DNA from: CALMEC01 sp964531025
Lineage (GTDB): Bacteria > Actinomycetota > Thermoleophilia > Miltoncostaeales > Miltoncostaeaceae
NCBI GenBank assembly: GCA_964531025.1
Contig: CAZHDY010000001.1
Coordinates: 1,488,001-1,552,000, forward strand
Direction of reading: 5' to 3'
DNA: 64,000 nt
Part shown: positions 52,412-60,520 of the stretch, piece after piece
Numbering within the stretch: the stretch's first letter is position 1
Layout: each line of letters opens with the position of its first letter
Notes under the pieces: model-generated
What the model was told of the DNA's origin: nothing
Database searches by the model: none
The model's input: only the letters and a program-made list of their open reading frames with translations
Position numbers and translations under genes: made by a program

Positions 52412-53752
52412 TCACCGGCGGGGGAGGACCCGGCCGACGTTCGACGTGCGGCACATCGGGACCACCGTGGCGACGACCTTGCCCGCCTTGGGCGAACGGA
52501 CCTCGACGCGTGTGATCTGTCCTCGGTGGACACGTGCCCGCTTGACCTGTCCGGGCGCCCGGACCTCCACCACGACGCTCGCGCGACTGCTCAGGCGCAC
52601 CGGGCGGATCACCACGGTGGTGCGTCGATTGGCTGCGACGCGTTTGGGCGATGCTGTGATCTGCGGCCTGGGAACCTCGACCACCTGTGTCCGGATGATC
52701 CCGGCCTTCGTGGGCCGGATGACGAGGGGGGTGGCACGGCCGGGGCGGACCCACACCGCTCGCCGGATCCCCGGCATGGTGACGAGGACACGGACCGTGG
52801 TGGGCGAAGTGGTGCTCACCAGGATCCGTGAGCGCTTGCCGACCGTGAGACGGGTGGGCGTGGGTGTGATCGAGACGCGTGGACAGAGCGCGCTGGGCGT
52901 CGCCGATGTCGAGAGAGAGCCCAGGGTGGTGGGCGCGGTCGATGTCGGCAGGGTACCCGGGACCGTGGTGGACGGAGGAGGCACATCCTGTCCCGGAGGG
53001 ATCGTTTCCGGCCGTCGCGCGGCCTCCGCCGCGATCTCGGACGGGGTCAGCGCACCGTCCCAGATCTCCACCTCGTCGATGTTTCCGCCTCGGAATCCCA
53101 GATCGCACGATCCGCGATAGGCGCCGATGAAGGTGCCGCTCTCGGTCGTGGCGTAGTGGATCGGGGTGGTGGTGCGTGTCCCTCTGCCGATCTCCACGCC
53201 GTCCACGTACATCCGGACCCGCTGGCCGTCGTACGTCCCGGCGAGGTGGTGCCACCGGCCGTCCCAGATGCTCTGATCGGCCTCGGGCGACTTGACGAAC
53301 TCCCGCTGACCGTACTTCAGGATGTAGAACGCCGCGCCGCCGTCACCCGTGTAGAGACCGTACGAGCTCGCGAGGCAGTCCAGGCCGCCCTTGGAGACGA
53401 TGTACTGGTACCTCCCCGGCGTACCGGATCGGCGCACCCACGCGGTCACGGAGACCGTCGCCGGCGTCAGCAGGGGGCTCGCCGGGATCGAGACCCGGTC
53501 TCCTCCTGAGAACGCCAGCGCGTTCCCGAAGAGGGCCGGCGTCCACTGGGGATCGGCCGCCTCGACGGCACTGGTGGAACCCAGCACCCCGTGAAGCCCG
53601 CTGCCGGACGAGTCGTTCGCGACCTGGCCGGTCCCCTCGTCGAGGGTCCAGCGACCGACCAGCACCGCTCCGTTGGCTTCGGCGACGATGCCGACGCAGG
53701 CAAGCAGTACTGCTGCGAAAAAGTATGAGCGGAGACGGCCATGGGTATTCAT
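52412..53752 (-). CDS. Secreted LamG/concanavalin-like protein
   Basis: A 446-residue protein with a signal peptide (MNTHGRLRSYFFAAVLLACVGIVAEANG). Residues about 30-225 form a LamG-type beta-sandwich (GRWTLDEGTGQVANDSSG, ALAFSGGDRVSIP, WHHLAGTYDGQRVRMYVDG, GNIDEVEIWDGALTPSEI), a carbohydrate- or protein-binding fold. A Thr/Pro/Ser-rich linker follows, then about 150 residues of basic beta-rich sequence rich in Arg and Val. The ATG at 53752 lies 7 nt after TACCGT, with TTGTGG 18 bp further upstream, so the mRNA is probably leaderless. It may be a cell-surface adhesin working with the neighbouring DUF4082 protein. Confidence 0.82.
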   Translation of the reverse strand: MNTHGRLRSYFFAAVLLACVGIVAEANGAVLVGRWTLDEGTGQVANDSSGSGLHGVLGSTSAVEAADPQWTPALFGNALAFSGGDRVSIPASPLLTPATVSVTAWVRRSGTPGRYQYIVSKGGLDCLASSYGLYTGDGGAAFYILKYGQREFVKSPEADQSIWDGRWHHLAGTYDGQRVRMYVDGVEIGRGTRTTTPIHYATTESGTFIGAYRGSCDLGFRGGNIDEVEIWDGALTPSEIAAEAARRPETIPPGQDVPPPSTTVPGTLPTSTAPTTLGSLSTSATPSALCPRVSITPTPTRLTVGKRSRILVSTTSPTTVRVLVTMPGIRRAVWVRPGRATPLVIRPTKAGIIRTQVVEVPRPQITASPKRVAANRRTTVVIRPVRLSSRASVVVEVRAPGQVKRARVHRGQITRVEVRSPKAGKVVATVVPMCRTSNVGRVLPRR

Positions 53753-53759
53753 CGTGACC

Positions 53760-53789
53760 ACGGTAGACCAGGTGGCGCGGTAGCCACAA
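53760..53789 (-). promoter_or_regulatory. Leaderless promoter of the LamG protein gene
   Basis: On the minus strand TTGTGG (complement of 53784-53789), an 18-bp spacer and TACCGT (complement of 53760-53765) end 7 nt before the ATG at 53752. This is the leaderless candidate with the best -35 in the window. Confidence 0.55.
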
Positions 53790-53915
53790 GCCCCAGGAAG
53801 CTCAACCGAAGGATTTCACAGAATCTTGACGTTCGTCTTTCGCCGGCCTGACGCGGTTGGGTCTCGCGACTTCCGTCCAGGCTCCGTCCGCGCCGACCAC
53901 CGCCGATGAGACGAC

Positions 53916-54755
53916 CTACTCCTGCGGGGGGGCGGCGGGCGGTGTGTCGCCGGCCGGCCGGGCCGGCGCCGGCGGAACCTGGGGACGCGGTGCGTTGCCG
54001 CGGTCGCGGCCCTTGATGAAGGGCTCGAACAGGTCGATCGGAAGCGGGATGATCATCGTGCTCGTGCGCTCGGACGAGATCTCGTTCATGGTCTGCAGGT
54101 AGCGCAGCTGGAGCGCTGCGGGCTCCCGCGCGATGACCTCGGCCGCCTGGGTCAGCTTCTCGGAGGCCTGGAGCTCACCCTCGGCGGCGATGATCTTGGC
54201 GCGCCGCTCACGCTCGGCCTCGGCCTGACGTGCCAGCGCGCGCTGCATCGCCTGCGGGAGCTCGATGTCCTTGACCTCCACCACGGAGACCTTCACGCCC
54301 CAGGGCGCCGTCTGCTGGTCGATGATCCCCTGGAGGCGCTCGTTGATCTGCTCGCGCTCCGACAGCAGGTGATCGAGGTCCACGGTTCCCAGGACGCTTC
54401 GCAGCGTGGTCTGCGCGATCTGTGAGGTCGCGACCAGGAAGTTCTCCACCTGGACGATCGCCTTCTCGGCTTCGAGGACCCGGAAGTACGCGACGGCGTT
54501 CACCTTGACGGTCACGTTGTCGCGGGTGATGACCTCCTGCGGAGGCACGTTGAGCGTGATCGTGCGGAGGTCAACGGTGACGGCCTTGTCGATGAAGGGG
54601 ATCAGAAGGTAGAGACCCGGTCCCTTCACGCCGAGCAGGCGCCCGAGTCGGAACACCACGCCGCGCTCGTACTCGCGCGCGATCTTGATGGACGAGAACA
54701 GGATGATCGCGAAGATCGCGACCACGATGATGACGGCAATGGCAGCGCCGCTCAT
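53916..54755 (-). CDS. Slipin / SPFH-domain membrane protein
   Basis: A 279-residue stomatin-like protein: one N-terminal membrane helix (about residues 4-24), SPFH domain (REYERGVVFRLGRLLGVKGPGLYLLIPFID onward), a coiled-coil region (REQINERLQGII, RQAEAERERRAKIIAAEGELQASEKL) and a Pro/Ala-rich tail. Slipins form membrane-microdomain scaffolds and are paired with NfeD proteins in many bacteria. The start overlaps the upstream nfeD stop by ATGA, so the two are co-translated. Confidence 0.93.
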   Translation of the reverse strand: MSGAAIAVIIVVAIFAIILFSSIKIAREYERGVVFRLGRLLGVKGPGLYLLIPFIDKAVTVDLRTITLNVPPQEVITRDNVTVKVNAVAYFRVLEAEKAIVQVENFLVATSQIAQTTLRSVLGTVDLDHLLSEREQINERLQGIIDQQTAPWGVKVSVVEVKDIELPQAMQRALARQAEAERERRAKIIAAEGELQASEKLTQAAEVIAREPAALQLRYLQTMNEISSERTSTMIIPLPIDLFEPFIKGRDRGNAPRPQVPPAPARPAGDTPPAAPPQE

Positions 54756-56044
54756 TTCGGCTCCTCTGGTTCGGCCTCGACGGTCAGCGTGAGGTCTTGC
54801 ATGTGGGTGACACGCACCCGGCGTCCGACGGGGATCCTAACGTCATCGGCCGTCACGGCAGCCCAGAGCTCACCTTCGACGAACACCTGGCCCCGGTCAC
54901 CCTCGATCGTCCGGCGTACCTCTCCGACGTGCCCGATCAGGCCGGTGCGCCCGGTGGTCCGGGGCATCCGCCGGGCTCGGAGCGCCGCGCGCGCCACGAA
55001 CGTGAACCCGGCGCCCACCACCACGGCGCTGATGATCAGACCGGGACGGGAGACCACGGGGCCCCGGGCGTCATCGAAGAGGATGAGCCCGCCGAGGATC
55101 AGGGAGATCACCCCGCCCGCGGCCAGGATGCCGAAACCGGCCACCGCCGCCTCGAGGGTGAAGAGCACGAACGCCAGGAGCAGGAAGGCGATCCCCGCCC
55201 AGTTGAACGGGACCATGGCGAACCCGAGTGCGGAGATCAGGATCAGGATGACGCCGGTGACGCCGGGCAATATCCCGCCCGGGTTGTACAGCTCGTACCC
55301 GATGGCCGCGATCCCCAGTCCGAAGAGGGCCGTCAGGAGGTTGGGGTTGATGATGACCTGCAGCAGCCGCAGGTACCAGGGCATCTCCTCGAAGTCCACC
55401 GTGAGGCCCTCGGTGTGCACGACGCGGCCGTCGATGCGCTCTCCGTCCAGTTGCCCAAGAAGCGCCGACGGATCGGCCGCGATGCCGTTCGCCACCCGCT
55501 CGGCCACCGCCTGGCTGGCCGGAAAGTTCGCGCCCTGGGTCACCATGGTCCGGTATGCGTCGGCATTGTGACCCCGCAGTTCGGCCAGCGCGTAGATCTG
55601 CGCCGCCGCGTCGTTGCGGATCTTGGCGTCAAGGTCCTCGCCGGTGGAGCTGATGGGCGTCGCACTGCCGATGTTCGTGCCCGGCGCCATGTAGAGACGG
55701 TGGGCGGCGGCCGAGATGAAGGCGCCGGCCGACCCTGCGCGTGAACCCGCGGGGCCCACCCAGACGACGGTGGGCACCGAGGACGCCTCGATCTCGCCGA
55801 CGATGTCCTTCATGGAGTCCATGAGGCCACCCGGAGTGTCCATGCGGATGACGAACAGGGACGCGCCGTCCTTCTGGGCGTCCTTCAGTCGTCGCGTCAC
55901 GAACTGAGCGGTGACCGGGTCGATGGTCCCGTCGAGGACGATCCCGCGGACGGGTGCCTGCGCCTCGGCGGACGACGGGGTTGCGGTGGCCGACAGGCCG
56001 ATCGCGACGGCGATGAGCAGAAGCAGGCGGGTCAGGTGGGACAT
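54752..56044 (-). CDS. nfeD: NfeD-family membrane serine protease
   Basis: A 430-residue protein with signal peptide (about residues 1-30), a ClpP-class protease domain with the nucleophile Ser105 in AGSAGAF, about four membrane helices (residues about 240-365) and a C-terminal NfeD OB-fold (GHVGEVRRTIEGDRGQVFVEGELW). Long NfeD proteins cleave the C-terminus of the slipin encoded in the same operon in archaeal models. The start at 56044 fits the signal peptide and lies directly beside a perfect 20-bp palindrome. A longer frame beginning 15 codons upstream would read through that palindrome and is less likely. Confidence 0.9.
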   Translation of the reverse strand: MSHLTRLLLLIAVAIGLSATATPSSAEAQAPVRGIVLDGTIDPVTAQFVTRRLKDAQKDGASLFVIRMDTPGGLMDSMKDIVGEIEASSVPTVVWVGPAGSRAGSAGAFISAAAHRLYMAPGTNIGSATPISSTGEDLDAKIRNDAAAQIYALAELRGHNADAYRTMVTQGANFPASQAVAERVANGIAADPSALLGQLDGERIDGRVVHTEGLTVDFEEMPWYLRLLQVIINPNLLTALFGLGIAAIGYELYNPGGILPGVTGVILILISALGFAMVPFNWAGIAFLLLAFVLFTLEAAVAGFGILAAGGVISLILGGLILFDDARGPVVSRPGLIISAVVVGAGFTFVARAALRARRMPRTTGRTGLIGHVGEVRRTIEGDRGQVFVEGELWAAVTADDVRIPVGRRVRVTHMQDLTLTVEAEPEEPK

Positions 56045-56064
56045 CCCCGATAACGGTATCGGGG
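56045..56064. promoter_or_regulatory. Perfect palindromic operator-like site at the nfeD start
   Basis: CCCCGATA-N4-TATCGGGG (8-bp arms) abuts the nfeD ATG. The minus-strand element TACCGT (complement of 56053-56058), a candidate -10, lies within it, 8 nt before the ATG. A dimeric repressor bound here would cover both promoter and start codon. Alternatively the palindrome forms a hairpin at the 5' end of the mRNA. Confidence 0.5.
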
Positions 56065-56537
56065 AAATCTGTACGTCGTGCACCCGCACGAGGGTCCGGC
56101 GGACCGGGTTTCATTGCGTGAGCCGCGTGTGCTGCGGGATCCGGGCCACCGTCCGCCGTGGACATTGTGAACGCCGGACCGTCGTGGGCGGTCCGGTCGG
56201 CGTCCGTGCCGAACCGAAGCCGCCGGTCGTGACCTCGCCGTCCGGCCTGCGGCGGTCCGGCCACTACGCGTCGGCTGCCCCGGGACGGCGATCGGGTGTC
56301 GAGCCTGTGCGTCCGTGCGGTGGCCGGGCCGTTCGTCGTCGCCGGAGCAAACGTCGCGTACTGCTGAGTTCGACAGTTGAAGCCCGGGTCTTAATGGTCG
56401 GACCACGGTTTTGACACGATTTTGATGGCGTGCCCACCGGTTTTGACATTGCCTTGACATCGCCTCGATACCGCCACGATGGGTGCGGGCACGAGTCCTG
56501 CCGCGCTGCGGTCCGGCGCACCTCGCCGGCAGTCGCC
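56065..56537 (-). other. Intergenic region between the dehydrogenase gene and nfeD
   Basis: About 470 bp with no gene I can support; several short frames exist on both strands but have no start signals or family features. It contains a small GC hairpin (56513-56529) that may terminate the upstream dehydrogenase transcript, an unusually AT-rich patch at 56395-56460 with phased TTTTGA(C/T) repeats, and the palindrome beside nfeD. Confidence 0.5.
56406..56459. repeat. Helically phased TTTTGA(C/T) direct repeats
   Basis: CGGTTTTGACA occurs at 56406-56416 and again at 56438-56448, exactly 32 bp apart. Related copies lie at 56418-56426 (GATTTTGAT) and 56451-56459 (GCCTTGACA). Starts are thus about 11, 21 and 12 bp apart, near multiples of a helical turn. 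Three exact TTGACA hexamers result. No gene begins downstream on the plus strand. Confidence 0.55.
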
Positions 56538-57350
56538 TCAGCCGTCGGACGGGTGGTCGGCCCGCGGGGGGACGCCGCTGATGAGTGCGGCGACCATGCG
56601 TCGCGGCATCTCGACCAGGCCGGCCGATGTCACTCCACGGCGCGGTCGTGTCACGTTCTTCTTGCCGGATTTCACCGCGCGGACGACATCGCGTGAGAGC
56701 CGGTCGCGGTCGACGTCCGGGAGGATGCCCAGGCGGCGCAGCCGCCGGCGTGCCGCGAACGACGGCCTGTATTCCATGATGGCGTCGGCCATGTCGGTCG
56801 GCTCGACGAAGCCTGGCTGGATGTTCGTGACCTCGATGGGGAGCCCGCGCAGATCGGCGCGCAGGCCGGAGGCGAACATGCTCGTCGCCGCCTTTGTCGC
56901 CGAATAGGCGCAGAGACCGGGTATCGCGGCCACCGCCGACATTGATGACAGCACGACGATGTTTCCGCGACTGCGCTCGATCATGGACGGAAGCACCCGA
57001 CGCGTCAGGTCCATCACGGCGATGACGTTGAGGGACACCAGCCGGTTGATGCGTTCGGCGTCCATCTCCCAGAACGCGCCCGACTCGTCGACGCCCGCGT
57101 TGTTCACGAGTACGTCCACCGGACCGTTCGCCGCAACCGCGGCCTCGATCAGGTGCTCGCGGGCGTCGGTGTCCGTGAGGTCGGCCGGCACGACGGTGGC
57201 GCCCAACGGCTCGGCCACGGCCTGGAGTCGGCTCTCGTCACGCGCGGCGAGCGTGAGACGGGCCCCGGAGTCATGGAAGTCCTTCGCCATGGCGGCACCG
57301 ATGCCGCGACTCGCTCCGGTGATGAGGACGTGGGCGTCGGTGAGGTTCAT
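56538..57350 (-). CDS. Short-chain dehydrogenase/reductase
   Basis: A 270-residue classical SDR: cofactor motif TGASRGIG, NNAG (in VLVNNAGVDESG), catalytic Ser in VVLSSMSA and YSATK supplying Tyr and Lys. The C-terminal 60 residues are Arg-rich with SRDVVRAVKSGKKNV, a pattern seen in SDRs acting on lipid-like substrates. It is divergent from the fatty-acid operon, so a lipid oxidoreductase is plausible. ATG 57350 is preferred over a longer start because TAGTTT lies 8 nt upstream of it and the Rossmann motif sits at the usual distance. Confidence 0.88.
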   Translation of the reverse strand: MNLTDAHVLITGASRGIGAAMAKDFHDSGARLTLAARDESRLQAVAEPLGATVVPADLTDTDAREHLIEAAVAANGPVDVLVNNAGVDESGAFWEMDAERINRLVSLNVIAVMDLTRRVLPSMIERSRGNIVVLSSMSAVAAIPGLCAYSATKAATSMFASGLRADLRGLPIEVTNIQPGFVEPTDMADAIMEYRPSFAARRRLRRLGILPDVDRDRLSRDVVRAVKSGKKNVTRPRRGVTSAGLVEMPRRMVAALISGVPPRADHPSDG

Positions 57351-57358
57351 GGTCGGCG

Positions 57359-57364
57359 AAACTA
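57359..57364 (-). promoter_or_regulatory. Candidate leaderless -10 (TAGTTT) for the dehydrogenase
   Basis: On the minus strand TAGTTT ends 8 nt before the ATG at 57350. It lies in the short divergent region between this gene and fabZ, so both promoters must share about 40-70 bp. Confidence 0.4.
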
Positions 57365-57389
57365 CCAGTGCTCCCCGGCGATTCCCGTC

Positions 57390-57854
57390 ATGCAGTTCCG
57401 ACATTGGCTAGCATCGCTTCGCTTGAGTCTTCCGGCGCCAGAGGAGATCCTCCCGCATCGCGACCCCTTCCTCCTGGTTGACGAGGTCGTCGAACTGACA
57501 CCTGGCCAGTCCGCCCGGGCACGCTGGACCGTGCCCGAGAACGCCCCGTTCTTCGAGGGGCATTTCCCCGGCTATCCGGTCACACCGGGCGTCCTCATCA
57601 TCGAATCGCTCGCCCAGACCGGCGGGCTCGCCGTTCTCTCGGCGCCCGAGAACGCCGGCAAGCTGGCGCTGTTCGCCGGCATCGAGAAAGCGCGCTTCAA
57701 GCGCCAGGTCATGCCGGGCGAGACTCTTGACCTCGAAATGACGCTCACGCGCCAGCGCGGACCCATCGGCGAGGGCACCGGCACCGCACGTGTCGGTGAC
57801 GAAATCGCCGTGCAGGCGACCCTGCGGTTCGCGGTCATCGAAGGAGAGCAATGA
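57390..57854 (+). CDS. fabZ: 3-hydroxyacyl-ACP dehydratase
   Basis: Dehydrates 3-hydroxyacyl-ACP in type II fatty-acid synthesis. It is 154 residues long from the ATG at 57390. ILPHRDPFLLVDEV contains the catalytic histidine, and EGHFPGYPVTPGVLIIESLAQTGG holds the second active-site block. A later TTG at 57423, just before LPAPEEILPHR and preceded by TAGCAT, is an alternative start giving 143 residues, closer to the family's usual length. It is the first gene of fabZ-fabH-fabD-fabG-fabF; the stop overlaps fabH by ATGA. Confidence 0.92.
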   Translation: MQFRHWLASLRLSLPAPEEILPHRDPFLLVDEVVELTPGQSARARWTVPENAPFFEGHFPGYPVTPGVLIIESLAQTGGLAVLSAPENAGKLALFAGIEKARFKRQVMPGETLDLEMTLTRQRGPIGEGTGTARVGDEIAVQATLRFAVIEGEQ

Positions 57855-58873
57855 TCTCGGCACGTCCCATGACCCGCCGTCGTGCGCGGCTCCACACCGT
57901 CGGTTCGTTCCTTCCCGAGGGGCGCCTGACCAACGACGACCTCGAGCGCATGGTCGACACCAGCGACGAGTGGATCATGACCCGCACGGGAATCCGCGAA
58001 CGCCGGATCGCCACGGGCGACGAGACCACGCTCACGTTCGCCGAGGGCGCCGCACGCGACATCCTCGATCGTGCCGGTCTGGACCCCGCGGACCTCGACG
58101 CCATCATCGTCCCGACGGCGACGCCGGAGGGCCTCTTCCCGACCACCGCCTGTCTGCTCCAGGATCGACTCGGTGCCCGCAAGGCGGCCGCATACGACTG
58201 CCTCGCGGCGTGCAGCGGCTTCGTCTACGGCCTCGCCCAGGCATACGGGTTCGTGGAGAGCGGACTTGCCGAGAACGTCCTCGTCATCGGCGCGGAGACC
58301 CTGACGCGCTTCACGAATTTCACCGACCGCACCACCTGTGTCCTGTTCGGTGATGGCGCCGGAGGGGCGCTCGTCACGGCCGGCGATGATTCGCTCACCG
58401 GTTTCCTCGGCTTCGACATCGGGGCCGACGGCGGTATGGGCCATGAACTCGGTCTGCCCGTGGGCGGAAGCGCGAACCCCGCCAACCGGCCGTTCGAGAA
58501 GGACGACGCGTTCATCTTCATGAACGGGCCCGCGGTCTTCAAGTTCGCCACCCGCGTCATCGTCGACTCGACCACCCGTCTCCTGGCGAAGACCGGTGTC
58601 TCGGCCGACGACATCGACCTGTTCATCCCGCACCAGGCCAACCTCCGGATCATCGACCACGCGGTCGAGAAGCTCGGCATGGATCCGGGGAAGGTCGTCG
58701 TCAACCTCGAGCGTTACGGCAACACCTCGTCCGCGTCCGTGCCGATCGCTCTCTCCGAGGCGCGCGACGACGGGCGACTGAAGCCGGGGTCCCTGCTCCT
58801 CATGATCGCGTTCGGTGCCGGACTCACCTGGGGCTCCACGATCGTCCGCTACGAGCCGCCGGTGGCCGCATGA
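57851..58873 (+). CDS. fabH: 3-oxoacyl-ACP synthase III
   Basis: Starts fatty-acid synthesis by condensing acyl-CoA with malonyl-ACP; its acyl-CoA choice sets straight or branched chains. It is 340 residues long with the full Cys-His-Asn triad: Cys121 in DCLAACSGF, His261 in PHQANLRI and Asn291 in GNTSSASVP. N-terminal SDEWIMTRTGIRERRIA is typical. Overlaps fabZ upstream and fabD downstream (ATGA both). Confidence 0.97.
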   Translation: MISARPMTRRRARLHTVGSFLPEGRLTNDDLERMVDTSDEWIMTRTGIRERRIATGDETTLTFAEGAARDILDRAGLDPADLDAIIVPTATPEGLFPTTACLLQDRLGARKAAAYDCLAACSGFVYGLAQAYGFVESGLAENVLVIGAETLTRFTNFTDRTTCVLFGDGAGGALVTAGDDSLTGFLGFDIGADGGMGHELGLPVGGSANPANRPFEKDDAFIFMNGPAVFKFATRVIVDSTTRLLAKTGVSADDIDLFIPHQANLRIIDHAVEKLGMDPGKVVVNLERYGNTSSASVPIALSEARDDGRLKPGSLLLMIAFGAGLTWGSTIVRYEPPVAA

Positions 58874-59778
58874 TCGCGCTCATGTTCCCCGGACAGGGGG
58901 CTCAGCAGGTCGGCATGGGCAAGGATCTGGCCGATGCGTACCCCGTCGCGCGTGACACCTTCGCGGAGGCCGACGAAGCGCTGGGGTACGGTCTGTCCGA
59001 GATCATCTCCACCGGTCCGGCGGAGCGTCTGGTCCCCACCGACGTCTGTCAGCCGGCGATCCTCGCGATGTCCGTCGCCGCGTGGCGCGTCGCCCGCGAC
59101 CACGGCGTCAGCGGTGACGTCGTCCTCGGCCATTCGCTGGGTGAGTATTCGGCTCTCGTGGCCTGCGGAGCCATCGACTACGCCGAGTCCCTGCGGATCG
59201 TCGCTGAGCGTGGCGCCGCCATGCATGCGGCCGGCCAGGAGCGTCCGGGCACCATGGCCGCACTCCTGGGGCAGGACGACGCCGTCGTCGAGGCCCTGTG
59301 CGAGGAGGCCGGTGAGGTCTGGCCTGCCAACTACAACTGCCCCGGACAGGTCGTCGCGTCCGGATCGCTCGAGGGCATCGACCGGTTCGTCGCGCTGGCC
59401 GAGGAGCGCGGGTACAAGTCGTCCCTGCTCCAGGTCGGTGGGGCCTTCCACTCCCCGCTGATGGCGCCGGCGTCGAGCCGTCTCGCTCCCGCGCTCGAGG
59501 CCTGGACCCCTGCCGAGACCGAGATCCGCTTCCTCTCGACCACCACCGTCGAGGTCGAACCCGCTGAACGGCTCCGTTCGGTGCTGCTTGATCAGCTCAC
59601 CTCGCCGGTCCGCTTCGGCCACGCGGTCCAGAAGGCCCTCGACCTCGGTGTCACCGGGTTCGTCGAGATCGGACCGGGCCGCGTCCTCTCCGGGCTCGTC
59701 CGCCGCGTCAAGCGCGACGCGACCACGTCGCAGATCTCGGAGCCCAAGCACATCGCAGCATTGGAGGCCGCCGGATGA
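58870..59778 (+). CDS. fabD: Malonyl-CoA:ACP transacylase
   Basis: Moves malonyl from CoA to ACP. It is 302 residues long; FPGQGAQ at the N-terminus, the nucleophile Ser89 in GHSLGEY, His194 in GAFHSPLM and the C-terminal EIGPGRVLSGL are all present. It overlaps fabH and fabG by ATGA, as expected for coordinated enzyme supply. Confidence 0.97.
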   Translation: MIALMFPGQGAQQVGMGKDLADAYPVARDTFAEADEALGYGLSEIISTGPAERLVPTDVCQPAILAMSVAAWRVARDHGVSGDVVLGHSLGEYSALVACGAIDYAESLRIVAERGAAMHAAGQERPGTMAALLGQDDAVVEALCEEAGEVWPANYNCPGQVVASGSLEGIDRFVALAEERGYKSSLLQVGGAFHSPLMAPASSRLAPALEAWTPAETEIRFLSTTTVEVEPAERLRSVLLDQLTSPVRFGHAVQKALDLGVTGFVEIGPGRVLSGLVRRVKRDATTSQISEPKHIAALEAAG

Positions 59779-60509
59779 GCCAGGGTGTCGCCATCGTCAC
59801 GGGTGCCAGCCGCGGCATCGGCGCCGCCTGCGCCACCGCGCTCGCGCACGCCGGCTTCGACGTCGTCATCGGATACCGCCGCGATGCGGACGGTGCGGCA
59901 CGCACCCTCGCCGAGGTCGAGTCCGCGGGAGCCCGGGGCCTCGTCCATCAGGTCGAGGTCGCCGACGAGGCGTCCGTCGCCGCCTTCGTCGCCGCGGCCG
60001 AGGAGTTCGGCGAGGTCGAGGCCGCGGTCCTGAACGCGGGCATCACCCGCGACGGACTGGCGCTGCGCATGACCGCGGACGACTGGAACGAGGTCGTCCA
60101 GACGAACCTGGGTGGGGCGTTCTTCACCGCGAAGGCCGTACTTCGCGGCATGCTGAAGCGACGCCGCGGGTCGATCGTCGCCGTATCGTCGGTCGTCGGT
60201 CTGGGCGGGAACGCCGGGCAGGCCAACTATTCGGCGGCCAAGGCCGGGGTCATCGGCATGGCGAAGTCGCTGGCGCGCGAGGTCGGCGCGCGAGGGGTGC
60301 GCGTCAACACCGTCGCTCCCGGCTACATCGTCACCGACATGACGGCTGATCTCACCGACGACCAGCGCTCGGCGCTTCTGTCGTCCACACCGCTGGCTCG
60401 GCTGGGGGCTCCCGCCGACGTCGCATCCGCCGTGGCGTTCCTCTGTTCGCCCGCGGCGTCGTACATCACCGGAGCTGTGCTGCCGATCGACGGCGGCCTG
60501 TCCATGTAG
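59775..60509 (+). CDS. fabG: 3-oxoacyl-ACP reductase
   Basis: NADPH-dependent reductase of the elongation cycle. It is 244 residues long; TGASRGIG at 9-16, NAGITRDGL, catalytic Ser139, Tyr152 and Lys156 (YSAAK), and the C-terminal PIDGGLSM typical of FabG. Starts in the ATGA overlap with fabD. The 11-bp gap to fabF holds no acpP gene, which commonly sits at this position. Confidence 0.97.
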   Translation: MSQGVAIVTGASRGIGAACATALAHAGFDVVIGYRRDADGAARTLAEVESAGARGLVHQVEVADEASVAAFVAAAEEFGEVEAAVLNAGITRDGLALRMTADDWNEVVQTNLGGAFFTAKAVLRGMLKRRRGSIVAVSSVVGLGGNAGQANYSAAKAGVIGMAKSLAREVGARGVRVNTVAPGYIVTDMTADLTDDQRSALLSSTPLARLGAPADVASAVAFLCSPAASYITGAVLPIDGGLSM

Positions 60510-60520
60510 AGGGGGAAGAC

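Noticed and set aside
56430..56696. A short plus-strand gene following the TTGACA repeats
   Set aside because: The frame runs antisense through the dehydrogenase gene, has no ribosome-binding site and no protein-like features; a non-coding RNA is still possible.
60510..60520. acpP between fabG and fabF
   Set aside because: Only 11 bp separate the two genes and they contain the fabF ribosome-binding site.
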